A DNA stretch of 5,631 nt from Desulfobulbaceae bacterium (GTDB taxonomy: Bacteria; Desulfobacterota; Desulfobulbia; Desulfobulbales; Desulfobulbaceae): contig JALXCX010000269.1 in the NCBI GenBank assembly GCA_026990725.1, forward strand, positions 1-5,631. Direction: 5' to 3'. Numbering within the stretch: the stretch's first letter is position 1; each line of letters begins with the position of its first letter. Positions 1 to 5,631 of this stretch are shown piece after piece. Both the position numbers and the translations under genes were made by a program. The notes under the pieces were generated by a model. It saw only the letters and a list, made by a program, of their open reading frames with translations. It searched no databases and was not told where the DNA came from.

Positions 1-190
1 CCGCCCGTTTAAAAAGCCTTCTGGAGGCGGCAGCTGTCACTTCGTCCTTGGTCCGGGCAGAAAGAATAGTGGCCACCAGGACCTTGAAAGGATCCTTTGT
101 CTGGGCGGCAATCAGGTCCACAACAGGCACCTGATAATCGGCGACCTCTTCCTTAAGTAATGCTATAACCTTATCAATGGGAAAGGACAT
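1..190 (-). CDS. nth: Endonuclease III-like DNA glycosylase/AP lyase, N-terminal part (cut by window edge)
   Basis: Reading leftward from the ATG at 188-190 gives 63 complete codons with no stop, running off the left edge. The protein begins MSFPIDKVIALLKEE and contains 'DPFKVLVATILSARTKDEVT' (about residues 32-51), which lines up with the 'SPFELLIAVLLSAQATD' region of E. coli Nth. Endonuclease III excises oxidised pyrimidines and nicks abasic sites in base-excision repair. The catalytic Lys and Asp of the helix-hairpin-helix region and the four-Cys iron-sulfur loop lie outside the window, so activity cannot be judged. The start is supported by a strong ribosome binding site, AGGTGAG (192-198), one base before the ATG. 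It is the last visible gene of the leftward run, 34 bp after the 197-residue coiled-coil gene, and is probably co-transcribed with it. The family call is from recall of the alignment; a related HhH-GPD glycosylase is the main alternative. Confidence 0.85.
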   Translation of the reverse strand, partial: MSFPIDKVIALLKEEVADYQVPVVDLIAAQTKDPFKVLVATILSARTKDEVTAAASRRLFKRA

Positions 191-224
191 TCTCACCTTT
201 CACGTTTGAATTTCATGAATACGA

Positions 225-818
225 CTAGCCAAGCAGCCGATCTTTCAGCGCTATTTTATGCTGTGCAATGGCCTGATTATATTGTTCTGCAAGATCATTT
301 TCAAGCCGTGTCCACTCCTCTTTTACCTGGGCCTGAAGTGCCATTTCCGGGCTGCCCCCCTCGCTAGGCATTCCGCTTCGCTGCTGAGCAAGCAGCTGGT
401 CATACTGCTGCTTTACCTGTTCTTCGAGTTGCGTCTTTAACTGTTCCCTATGCTGGTGATACTGGCCCAGAACATGCTGAAGCTCTGTACAGATAGTTTT
501 CAGATCACCTGCCCCCCCGCCAAGATCCACAAGCCCACGGGCGGCGGTATCGGTCCGTTCTTGTGCCACCTCATCTTTTGGCAGAAAAATATTGCGTAAA
601 AGAACATCCACCATCCCCTCTCTGGCAGCCACTTGCTGCGCCTTGGGCAACTCCGTCAAGGCGCTCAATAAAAGATCCCGTTTACCGTCCAGAAACTCTG
701 CGGCCAGTTTCATACCTTTTTTACGTACACTTTCAGATTCCAGTTCATCAGAAGAAGCTTTCCCCATCCGGGCTGCCCGTTCCATGACCAGATCCATCGT
801 TGATTTTATTTCAGCCAT
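225..818 (-). CDS. Conserved-looking hypothetical protein, charged and coiled-coil rich, 197 aa
   Basis: I do not recognise a named function. The protein starts MAEIKSTMDLVMERAARMGK, an N-terminus resembling uncharacterised proteins I recall from Desulfobacterota and spirochaetes (recall, not searched). It has no signal peptide or membrane segment, so it is probably cytoplasmic. Residues 1-95 look helical and mixed in charge. A Gly-rich turn, 'DLGGGAGD' (98-105), leads into two Gln/Glu/Lys-rich helices (about 106-146 and 158-194) split by a Pro/Gly/Ser linker ('SGMPSEGGSPEM'), which suggests a coiled-coil hairpin or oligomerisation arm. It has a single Cys (110) and no catalytic motif. The ATG at 816-818 has only a weak GGA six bases upstream. 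It lies 111 bp after rsmB and 34 bp before nth on the same strand. That placing could hint at a nucleic-acid-related role but proves nothing. The reading frame itself is convincing: long, uninterrupted and of protein-like composition. Confidence 0.8.
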   Translation of the reverse strand: MAEIKSTMDLVMERAARMGKASSDELESESVRKKGMKLAAEFLDGKRDLLLSALTELPKAQQVAAREGMVDVLLRNIFLPKDEVAQERTDTAARGLVDLGGGAGDLKTICTELQHVLGQYHQHREQLKTQLEEQVKQQYDQLLAQQRSGMPSEGGSPEMALQAQVKEEWTRLENDLAEQYNQAIAQHKIALKDRLLG

Positions 819-929
819 TCCATGTCCAATTCATGTTTTTATTTTGATTCTCTACTCTTTTTCCGTGCGACAGCCGGTTATTCTTTCATTCTCGGTTGTG
901 AGCATCTGCGGTTATCCTGGTTTCAGAAC

Positions 930-2291
930 TTAAAATTTTACCATACGTGCCGCAAAAAAACCTTCAATTTCTTCTGAAGGTACTGGAGAGAAGAAGCCTT
1001 CCTCATTGACCAGCTCTTTGGCCTTTTCCGGTAAATACTTTCGAGCGTCGGTGAGGTCAAACTCATCATGAGCAGATAAAAATTTTCCTACAACCTCTTG
1101 GTTTTCCTCGGGTTCAAGAGAACACGTCGCATAGACCAAAACCCCGCCCGGAGCAAGCAGAGCAGCAGCAGCCTGCAATATCGCACTTTGGGCAATGTTG
1201 TTGGCAGCCAAATCTTCAGGACAACGGTTCCAGCGAATATCCGGATGCCGCCGAATAACGCCCGTCCCCGAGCAGGGAGCGTCCACAAGAATACCATTAT
1301 AACGAGAAGAAATGGAAGCGGCAAAGGCCTGTATCTCCTGTTGGCTGCATTGAACCAGTTTGTCAAGCCTCTGTCGTTTCAAATTCTCAGCCAGCAGACC
1401 AAAACGGCGAGCATCTGGCTCCACGGCCTGTAGTACAGCTCCTGCTGGCATCAGGCTGGCAAGGGTACAGGTTTTTCCTCCGAGTCCGGCACAGCAATCA
1501 AGATAATGGCCTTTTTCTGCAAAAGGCCTTAGAAGATGACAACATAAATGGGCGGCCTGATCCTGCACCTGAAACAATCCCTCAGCAAAACCGGGCAGAG
1601 AAGTCACACGGCCACGATACCCGGGTAAAATCAGGCTGTCCGGGCTGTACCTGCCTTCTTTTGTCGCAATGCCTCTGCGGCAAAACTCCTCCGCGAGCCG
1701 ATCTTTTGTTGCAAGACGCCTGTTTACATGGAGACAGATTTCCGGATCCATCGTATTGACCCGGCAAATCTCAATCATTTTTTCCCGGCCAAATTGTTTT
1801 TGCCAGCGCCTGGTCAACCAGGGAGGATGCTCCAGCACCGGAGTGTTGCCCTTTCCCGCTTCTTCCGTGCCAGGCAACATATCTTTATCCCGGGAGATTG
1901 TCCGAAGCGTTCCATTGACAAATCTGAGCAGCCATCCGGGCTGGCGGGCTTTTTTGAGGGCCTTCATCGTCTCATTAACAGCAGCGGAATCAGGGATGCG
2001 ATCAAGAAAACAGAGCTGATAAACTCCCACCCGCAGAGCTGCCAGGGTAAGTGGCTTCATTTTGCGCAAAGGGGTTTTGGAAAATCGAGACAGGATGATG
2101 TCAAGATATTGCTGTCTGCGAATCACCCCCATGACCAGCATCACGGCCAATTGACGGTCTTCACTCTTCAGCCGGGAGTTATGGATGTTTTTCTCAATGA
2201 ACCCCTGGACAGGCTTCGCTGTTTCTGCCCATTGGGCCAGACAGGTAATTGCAGAACTGCGGGGGGATAAAAATGTTTGTTGCCTGCTCAT
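930..2291 (-). CDS. rsmB: 16S rRNA (cytosine(967)-C5)-methyltransferase RsmB
   Basis: The 453-residue protein has the two-domain plan of RsmB (E. coli enzyme about 429 aa), which uses S-adenosylmethionine to methylate C967 of 16S rRNA during small-subunit assembly. Residues about 8-135 form the NusB-like RNA-binding domain ('LRVGVYQLCFLDRIPDSAAV' at 86-105). The Rossmann methyltransferase domain follows. SAM-binding motif I is 'LDCCAGLGGKT' (264-274). Motif IV is 'DAPCSGTGVIRRHPD' (337-351), with the product-release Cys340. Motif VI is 'YATCSLEPEEN' (387-397), with the presumed nucleophile Cys390. The C-terminus 'GFFAARMVKF' is typical of the family, and every key residue is present. The ATG at 2289-2291 overlaps the stop of the GGDEF gene by one base (TAATG) and has no clear Shine-Dalgarno sequence of its own, so translation probably depends on the upstream gene. 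NOL1/NOP2/Sun relatives such as RsmF are less likely because of the N-terminal NusB-like domain. Confidence 0.93.
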   Translation of the reverse strand: MSRQQTFLSPRSSAITCLAQWAETAKPVQGFIEKNIHNSRLKSEDRQLAVMLVMGVIRRQQYLDIILSRFSKTPLRKMKPLTLAALRVGVYQLCFLDRIPDSAAVNETMKALKKARQPGWLLRFVNGTLRTISRDKDMLPGTEEAGKGNTPVLEHPPWLTRRWQKQFGREKMIEICRVNTMDPEICLHVNRRLATKDRLAEEFCRRGIATKEGRYSPDSLILPGYRGRVTSLPGFAEGLFQVQDQAAHLCCHLLRPFAEKGHYLDCCAGLGGKTCTLASLMPAGAVLQAVEPDARRFGLLAENLKRQRLDKLVQCSQQEIQAFAASISSRYNGILVDAPCSGTGVIRRHPDIRWNRCPEDLAANNIAQSAILQAAAALLAPGGVLVYATCSLEPEENQEVVGKFLSAHDEFDLTDARKYLPEKAKELVNEEGFFSPVPSEEIEGFFAARMVKF

Positions 2292-3223
2292 TAATCGGAA
2301 TAGTAAGCCGCTACAAAATTTCGGCCCTGTTCTTTGCTGTCAAACAAAGCCTGATCAGCACAACTGAGCAGCTCGGTCAGGGTCTGGGCATCCACCGGAG
2401 ATGTGGCGACACCACAGCTCACTGTTATTCTTATGCCAATATCCTGAGAGACAAGAAATCTGGCCTGCTCAATGGCCTCTCTGATGGATTCAGCAACAGA
2501 CAGACCCTGCTCTTTATCATAGCCGGCCAGCACAATGACAAATTCATCCCCGCCATAGCTGACGGCATACGTCCCGTCAGGCAGTACCGAACGAACAACA
2601 TCGGCAAGCTCGGCAATGGTCCGGCTGCCGTTTAAATGGCCATAGCTATCGACAACATATTTAAAATCATCAATGTCCATAAAAATGACCGACAAGGGCC
2701 TGGTCCGATGCATATCCAGCTGCCCCTGGAGGGTCTGATAGAGGTAACGGGTATTATAAAAATTTGTCAGATCATCACGGATAGAAAGCTCTCTGTACCT
2801 GGCCTCGCTGATTTTTAATTTTTGCTGCGCTTTTCTTAAGGCAAGATGAGTTTGTATGCGAGCCAGTAATTCGGCAGTAGTGTAGGGTTTGGTGACATAA
2901 TCCTGACCACCGGCCTGAAACCCTTTGACAATATCCTGCTGACTGCTGCGTGAGGTTACAAAGAGCACTGGGATGTCTGCAAACTGTGGATCTTTTTTGA
3001 GTGTCCTGCAAACAGCAAAAGCGGAATCCTCGGGCATATCCACGTCAAGTAAAATAAGATCGGGATGCACCTTCGGCACGACCTCTAGGGCTTCCTCTCC
3101 TGTACTAACCGCTGTCACCCAATAACCGGCGTTGGTCAACACATCACCCAGCAACCGGACAATACCCCTGTTATCGTCGGCAATGAGTATTACAGGATTG
3201 CTGGCATGATCATTTTCTTGCAT
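2291..3223 (-). CDS. Response regulator with GGDEF domain; candidate Hypr-type cyclic dinucleotide (cGAMP/c-di-GMP) synthase
   Basis: Numbering is from the ATG at 3221-3223 (310 aa). A receiver domain spans about 9-125, with acidic pair D16-D17 (IADDN), phospho-acceptor D60 (LILLDVDMP), T90 and K112 (TKPY). A short helical linker (about 126-148) leads to a GGDEF domain (about 149-310). There, D183 of 'FMDIDDFK' matches the PleD metal ligand, and the GGDEF motif itself is intact at 224-228. Two guanine-contacting positions differ from PleD: Asn335 is Val191 and Asp344 is Ser200 ('DSYGHLNGS'). The Ser matches the Hypr subfamily typified by Geobacter GacA, also a receiver-GGDEF protein, which makes 3',3'-cGAMP. 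The usual RxxD inhibitory site before GGDEF is missing. The inferred role is phosphorylation-controlled synthesis of a cyclic dinucleotide in the cytoplasm; no partner kinase lies in the window. The frame stays open to a TTG at 3275-3277, but those 18 extra residues do not resemble a receiver N-terminus. Neither start has a good Shine-Dalgarno sequence at ideal spacing. Domain calls are firm; the product is inference. Confidence 0.9.
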   Translation of the reverse strand: MQENDHASNPVILIADDNRGIVRLLGDVLTNAGYWVTAVSTGEEALEVVPKVHPDLILLDVDMPEDSAFAVCRTLKKDPQFADIPVLFVTSRSSQQDIVKGFQAGGQDYVTKPYTTAELLARIQTHLALRKAQQKLKISEARYRELSIRDDLTNFYNTRYLYQTLQGQLDMHRTRPLSVIFMDIDDFKYVVDSYGHLNGSRTIAELADVVRSVLPDGTYAVSYGGDEFVIVLAGYDKEQGLSVAESIREAIEQARFLVSQDIGIRITVSCGVATSPVDAQTLTELLSCADQALFDSKEQGRNFVAAYYSD

Positions 3224-3340
3224 ACTGTTACAATGGAATACCACATCGAAAAAGTCAAGATAATCAGGAAATAGCAACCAAATAAATACCCCCTGAGGTG
3301 CAGTTGATAACCAAGAATGGTCTGGACAAATTTGCAGAGC

Positions 3341-3369
3341 GTGATAAGGTACTTTTTCATAGATATTTT
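3341..3369 (+). promoter_or_regulatory. Weak candidate sigma-70 promoter for aapJ
   Basis: GTGATA (3341-3346), 17 bp, then TATTTT (3364-3369) each match the sigma-70 consensus at four of six positions. Transcription would start near 3376 and give a leader of about 30 nt holding the ribosome binding site. AATAAT at 3384-3389 is a better -10 match, but it would leave too little leader. The match is weak and could be chance in AT-rich DNA. Confidence 0.2.
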
Positions 3370-3394
3370 ATGTTGTCAGATTTAATAATTGGAC

Positions 3395-3399
3395 AGGAG
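3395..3399 (+). promoter_or_regulatory. Ribosome binding site of aapJ
   Basis: AGGAG lies eight bases before the ATG at 3408. It is the strongest and best-spaced Shine-Dalgarno sequence among the rightward genes, fits a highly translated binding protein, and fixes the aapJ start. Confidence 0.8.
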
Positions 3400-3407
3400 A
3401 ACCAAGT

Positions 3408-4421
3408 ATGAAAAAAATGACGTTTATCATGTTAGCTGCTTTTCTCGTGATTTCTGCTTCCCTGGCTTCAGCCGGGACACTGGATGATGTCAAGAAACGC
3501 GGTCAGCTCGTTTGTGGCGTGTCCACCGGTCTGCCCGGATTTTCCGCTACCGATGAAAAAGGTGTGTGGAAAGGCCTTGACGTTGACGGCTGTAAAGCAG
3601 TTGCTGCTGCCGTTCTCGGTGACGCTTCCAAGATCAAATATGTACCACTTAACTCGAAAGAGCGCTTCACTGCACTGCAGTCCGGTGAGATTGACGTACT
3701 GGTTCGTGGAACGACCTGGACCCTGCACAGGGACACAGCACTTGGCCTCAACTTTGCCGGCACAAACTACTACGATGGCCAGGGTTTTATGGTCAACAAA
3801 AAACTCGGCATTAAAAGCGCCAAAGAACTTGATGGCGCTTCATTCTGTATTGACGCTGGAACAACCACTGAGCTGAACCTTGCAGATTACTTCACAGAGC
3901 ATAAAATGAAGTACGATGCAGTTGTTTTTGACACCCATGACGGAACCCTCAAAGGTTTTGAAGCCGGACGCTGTGACTGCCTCACCTCTGATCAATCTCA
4001 ACTTTACGGCCTGCGGACTCACCTGGCAGATCCTTCCTCTGCAGTCATTCTTCCTGATATTATCTCCAAAGAACCTCTGGGGCCTGTTGTCCGCCAGGGT
4101 GATGACGAATGGTTCAACATCGTCCGCTGGACCTTTTTTGCCATGATCAATGCTGAAGAAATGGGCGTTACTTCTGCCAACATCGACAGCCTGAAATCCT
4201 CCAGCAATCCTGGTATCCGCCGCCTGCTCGGCCTTGAAGGCGACAAGGGGTCCAGCCTGCATCTTTCTGACGACTGGAGCTACCAGATAATCAAACAGGT
4301 GGGGAACTATGGTGAAATTTTTGAGCGCAACGTCGGCATGGATTCACCGCTGAAAATTGCCCGTGGTCTGAACGCTCTCTGGAAAAATGGTGGCATTCAG
4401 TACGCACCACCCCTTCGCTAA
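3408..4421 (+). CDS. aapJ: Periplasmic general L-amino-acid-binding protein (AapJ/BztA type) of an ABC transporter
   Basis: The 337-residue protein matches the length and sequence pattern of AapJ (about 340 aa), the periplasmic binding protein of the broad-specificity AapJQMP importer. A Sec signal peptide occupies 1-22 (MKKM, hydrophobic core, then cleavage after 'ASA'). The mature part is a type 2 periplasmic binding fold of the polar amino-acid family (SBP_bac_3). Recognisable blocks are 'NSKERFTALQSGEIDVL' (82-98), 'RGTTWTLHRD' (100-109, with R100 a likely ligand-carboxylate contact), 'NFAGTNYYDGQGFMV' (115-129), 'GTTTELNLADYF' (151-162), 'AGRCDCLTSDQSQLY' (186-200, with D195 a likely ligand contact), 'SKEPLGP' (220-226) and 'ERNVGMDSPLKIARGLNALW' (306-325). 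The last blocks are characteristic of AapJ/BztA rather than of smaller glutamine- or histidine-binding proteins. aapQ follows 132 bp downstream. Substrate range (acidic, amidated or many amino acids) cannot be read from sequence alone. Confidence 0.93.
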   Translation: MKKMTFIMLAAFLVISASLASAGTLDDVKKRGQLVCGVSTGLPGFSATDEKGVWKGLDVDGCKAVAAAVLGDASKIKYVPLNSKERFTALQSGEIDVLVRGTTWTLHRDTALGLNFAGTNYYDGQGFMVNKKLGIKSAKELDGASFCIDAGTTTELNLADYFTEHKMKYDAVVFDTHDGTLKGFEAGRCDCLTSDQSQLYGLRTHLADPSSAVILPDIISKEPLGPVVRQGDDEWFNIVRWTFFAMINAEEMGVTSANIDSLKSSSNPGIRRLLGLEGDKGSSLHLSDDWSYQIIKQVGNYGEIFERNVGMDSPLKIARGLNALWKNGGIQYAPPLR

Positions 4422-4443
4422 CAGAACAACTGGAAGTCAGGTT

Positions 4444-4474
4444 TTAAAGAGCGCCTGTTACGGGCGCTCTTTAA
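4444..4474 (+). terminator. Intra-operon hairpin after aapJ, likely partial terminator or mRNA-stabilising stem
   Basis: A perfect 12-bp inverted repeat (4444-4455 with 4463-4474) encloses a 7-nt loop, TGTTACG. The stem has a GC-rich upper part (GAGCGCC/GGCGCTC) and is followed by TTTT and then CC (4475-4480), a short U-tract. It begins 22 bp after the aapJ stop. Because aapQ continues on the same strand, this is best read as a leaky terminator or 3'-end protecting stem that gives more aapJ than permease message. The stem is certain; the function is inferred. Confidence 0.8.
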
Positions 4475-4488
4475 TTTTCCGTCTACTG

Positions 4489-4532
4489 CTTTTTTGCAGC
4501 CCGGGAATGCAAATATCCGGTTTGCAAAAAAG
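4489..4532 (+). repeat. Second inverted repeat upstream of the aapQ start
   Basis: CTTTTTTGCA (4489-4498) pairs exactly with TGCAAAAAAG (4523-4532). Inside, CCGG(G)A (4501-4506) can pair with TCCGG (4516-4520) across one bulge, giving a long stem-loop with an internal loop. It ends six bases before the weak AGGAT ribosome binding site of aapQ (4538-4542), so it could affect translation start or mRNA processing. The outer stem is mostly A-T, and function is unproven. Confidence 0.5.
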
Positions 4533-4553
4533 ACAATAGGATAACTGATAACT

Positions 4554-5631
4554 ATGAGTAAATCTCCAAAATCCACGGCCTGGTGGAACAATGCCCACAA
4601 TCGGGCCATCATGTTTCAGGTGTTGCTGGCTGCCGGTGTTGTGCTGTTCTTTTTTTTCATTGGCAACAACGCCCTAAAAAATCTGGAACGACGCGGTATC
4701 ACAACCGGGTTCCATTTTCTCCAGCAAAAAGCTGGATTTGGTATAATTCAGCATCTGATCCCCTACAGCGAAGCAGACACCTACGGCCGGACATTTATCG
4801 TCGGCCTGCTGAACACCCTCCTTGTTTCGGGCCTGGGTATTATCTGTGCGACAACTCTGGGATTCATCGTTGGTGTTGCCCGCTTGTCCTCTAACTGGCT
4901 GGTATCTAAAATTGCCGCTGTCTACATAGAAATATTCAGAAACCTCCCCCTGCTCCTCCAAATTTTCTTCTGGTATTTTGCTGTATTACGCACTCTGCCA
5001 TCGGCAAGAAACAGTCTTCATTTGGGGAAGTGGGCCTTTCTGAATATCCGGGGTATTTATATCCCACGACCTGTCTTCGAACCGGGATTTGGCTGGGTCG
5101 CAGCAGCATTCGCACTGAGTGTTGCCACGATTTTCATCATAAAATGGTGGGCTAAAAAAAAGCAGGAGGAAACCGGCCAACAATTTCCGGTTCTGCTGAC
5201 CTCGCTGGGAGTCATTATCATTCTTCCTGCAATGGCTTTTTTGGCGACCTCTACCCCGCTGCACTGGGAAATGCCCCAACTCAGAGGTTTCAACTTTCGG
5301 GGCGGCATCACCGTTATTCCGGAACTTGCATCATTACTGCTCGCCTTGACCATCTATACGGCAAGCCTGATTGCCGAAATTGTCCGCTCCGGTATTTTGT
5401 CAGTAAAGCATGGTCAGACCGAGGCAGCCCACGCCCTTGGCCTGCGTCCCGGGAAAACTCTGCAACTGGTGATTATTCCCCAGGCCATGCGGGTTATAAT
5501 TCCACAAATGACAAGTCAATACTTAAACCTTTTGAAAAACTCTTCCCTGGCAACAGCCATCGGTTATCCTGATCTTGTTTCCGTTTTTGCGGGCACCACT
5601 CTTAATCAGGCTGGCCAGGCCATTGAAATCA
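4554..5631 (+). CDS. aapQ: General L-amino-acid ABC transporter permease (AapQ/BztB type), cut by window edge
   Basis: Starting at the ATG of 4554, 359 codons stay open to the right edge; full AapQ is about 400 aa, so roughly 40 residues are missing. The protein is the first of two inner-membrane permease subunits of the Aap importer. A first membrane helix lies at about 20-37. An Aap-specific soluble stretch follows ('GFHFLQQKAGFGI', 'YSEADTYGRTFIVGLLNTLL' at 71-90). Further hydrophobic segments lie at about 81-108, 122-147, 181-199, 211-231 and 255-277. The cytoplasmic EAA loop that contacts the ATPase reads 'TEAAHALGLRPGKTLQLVIIPQ' (289-310), with the invariant Gly at 296. It is followed by 'QYLNLLKNSSLATAIGYPDL' (322-341), typical of polar amino-acid permeases. 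The large insert between helices ('RNSLHLGKWAFLNIRGIYIPRPVF') is also an AapQ/BztB trait. The ribosome binding site (AGGAT, 4538-4542) is weak and distant, as might suit lower output than aapJ. Confidence 0.92.
   Translation, partial: MSKSPKSTAWWNNAHNRAIMFQVLLAAGVVLFFFFIGNNALKNLERRGITTGFHFLQQKAGFGIIQHLIPYSEADTYGRTFIVGLLNTLLVSGLGIICATTLGFIVGVARLSSNWLVSKIAAVYIEIFRNLPLLLQIFFWYFAVLRTLPSARNSLHLGKWAFLNIRGIYIPRPVFEPGFGWVAAAFALSVATIFIIKWWAKKKQEETGQQFPVLLTSLGVIIILPAMAFLATSTPLHWEMPQLRGFNFRGGITVIPELASLLLALTIYTASLIAEIVRSGILSVKHGQTEAAHALGLRPGKTLQLVIIPQAMRVIIPQMTSQYLNLLKNSSLATAIGYPDLVSVFAGTTLNQAGQAIEI

Larger units (their letters stand above)
3224..3407. promoter_or_regulatory. Divergent intergenic region between the GGDEF gene and aapJ
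   Basis: This 184-bp spacer separates two divergently read gene sets, so it must hold the aapJ promoter and probably the promoter of the leftward run. It is more AT-rich than its flanks, especially at 3350-3390. I found no convincing operator, no strong -35/-10 pair in either direction, and no GEMM-type riboswitch core. On the minus strand a TTGACT near 3250 resembles a -35 box but lacks a good -10 partner and would place the transcript start at or past the ATG. Confidence 0.45.

Noticed and set aside
852..905. 17-codon minus-strand ORF (MLTTENERITGCRTEKE) in the rsmB to 197-aa gene spacer
   Set aside because: It is very short, lacks a ribosome binding site and has no recognisable leader-peptide character; expected by chance in 111 bp.
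864..917. Three AACCG copies on the minus strand in the rsmB to 197-aa gene spacer
   Set aside because: Five-base units with unequal spacing of 16 and 18 and no further similarity; too short to call a repeat or operator array.
1728..2270. Long plus-strand open frame (180 codons) opposite rsmB
   Set aside because: It lies wholly antisense to a clear RsmB coding sequence and its translation lacks any domain; a shadow frame.
3224..3277. N-terminal extension of the GGDEF protein from a TTG at 3275-3277
   Set aside because: The 18 added residues (LFPDYLDFFDVVFHCNS region) do not resemble a receiver N-terminus or signal peptide, and a GGGGG upstream is 11 bases away; the ATG at 3223 gives a normal receiver start. 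The TTG start is not excluded.
3321..3336. TGGACAAATTTGCA upstream of aapJ, resembling a sigma-54 promoter (GG...GC)
   Set aside because: The GG and GC are only 8 bases apart, whereas sigma-54 promoters need 10; the upstream alternative GG gives 13.
3224..3407. Search for a GEMM-type (c-di-GMP or cGAMP) riboswitch near the Hypr candidate
   Set aside because: I found no GEMM-like conserved core, such as the GACGCAAAGCC-type segment, on either strand of this spacer or in 4422-4553.

Overview
The window looks like bacterial chromosome from the Desulfobacterota (former Deltaproteobacteria), perhaps a sulfate reducer of the Desulfobulbus/Desulfocapsa kind. This is inference from the style of the proteins: an endonuclease III with a 'LSARTKDE' segment, and a GGDEF domain of the 'VVDSYGHLNGS' type that I know mainly from Geobacter-like and related bacteria. 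Base composition is moderate and even, and I see no insertion sequence, tRNA, rRNA, phage gene or CRISPR array.

Layout: positions 1-3223 are a leftward (minus-strand) run of four genes. In transcription order these are a response regulator with a GGDEF domain, the 16S rRNA m5C methyltransferase gene rsmB, an uncharacterised coiled-coil protein of 197 residues, and the 5' part of an endonuclease III gene (nth) cut by the left edge. The GGDEF and rsmB genes share one base (TAATG). rsmB and the 197-residue gene are 111 bp apart, and the latter and nth are 34 bp apart, so the run may be one operon.

A divergent spacer (3224-3407) separates this run from a rightward ABC-transporter operon of the general L-amino-acid (Aap/Bzt) type: aapJ (periplasmic binding protein, complete) and aapQ (first permease, cut by the right edge). 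aapM and aapP would be expected beyond 5631. Between aapJ and aapQ lies a perfect 12-bp hairpin, a likely partial terminator that would keep the binding protein in excess over the permease. A second hairpin lies just before the aapQ start.

The most interesting item is the GGDEF protein. It keeps the GGDEF catalytic motif and a metal-binding Asp, but two residues that read guanine in ordinary diguanylate cyclases are changed (Asn to Val, Asp to Ser). The Asp-to-Ser change is the hallmark of the 'Hypr' GGDEF enzymes, which make 3',3'-cyclic GMP-AMP as well as c-di-GMP. The gene is therefore a candidate phosphorylation-controlled cGAMP synthase, here placed directly upstream of and coupled to a ribosomal RNA methyltransferase gene. 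This extends a known enzyme type rather than being a wholly new system.
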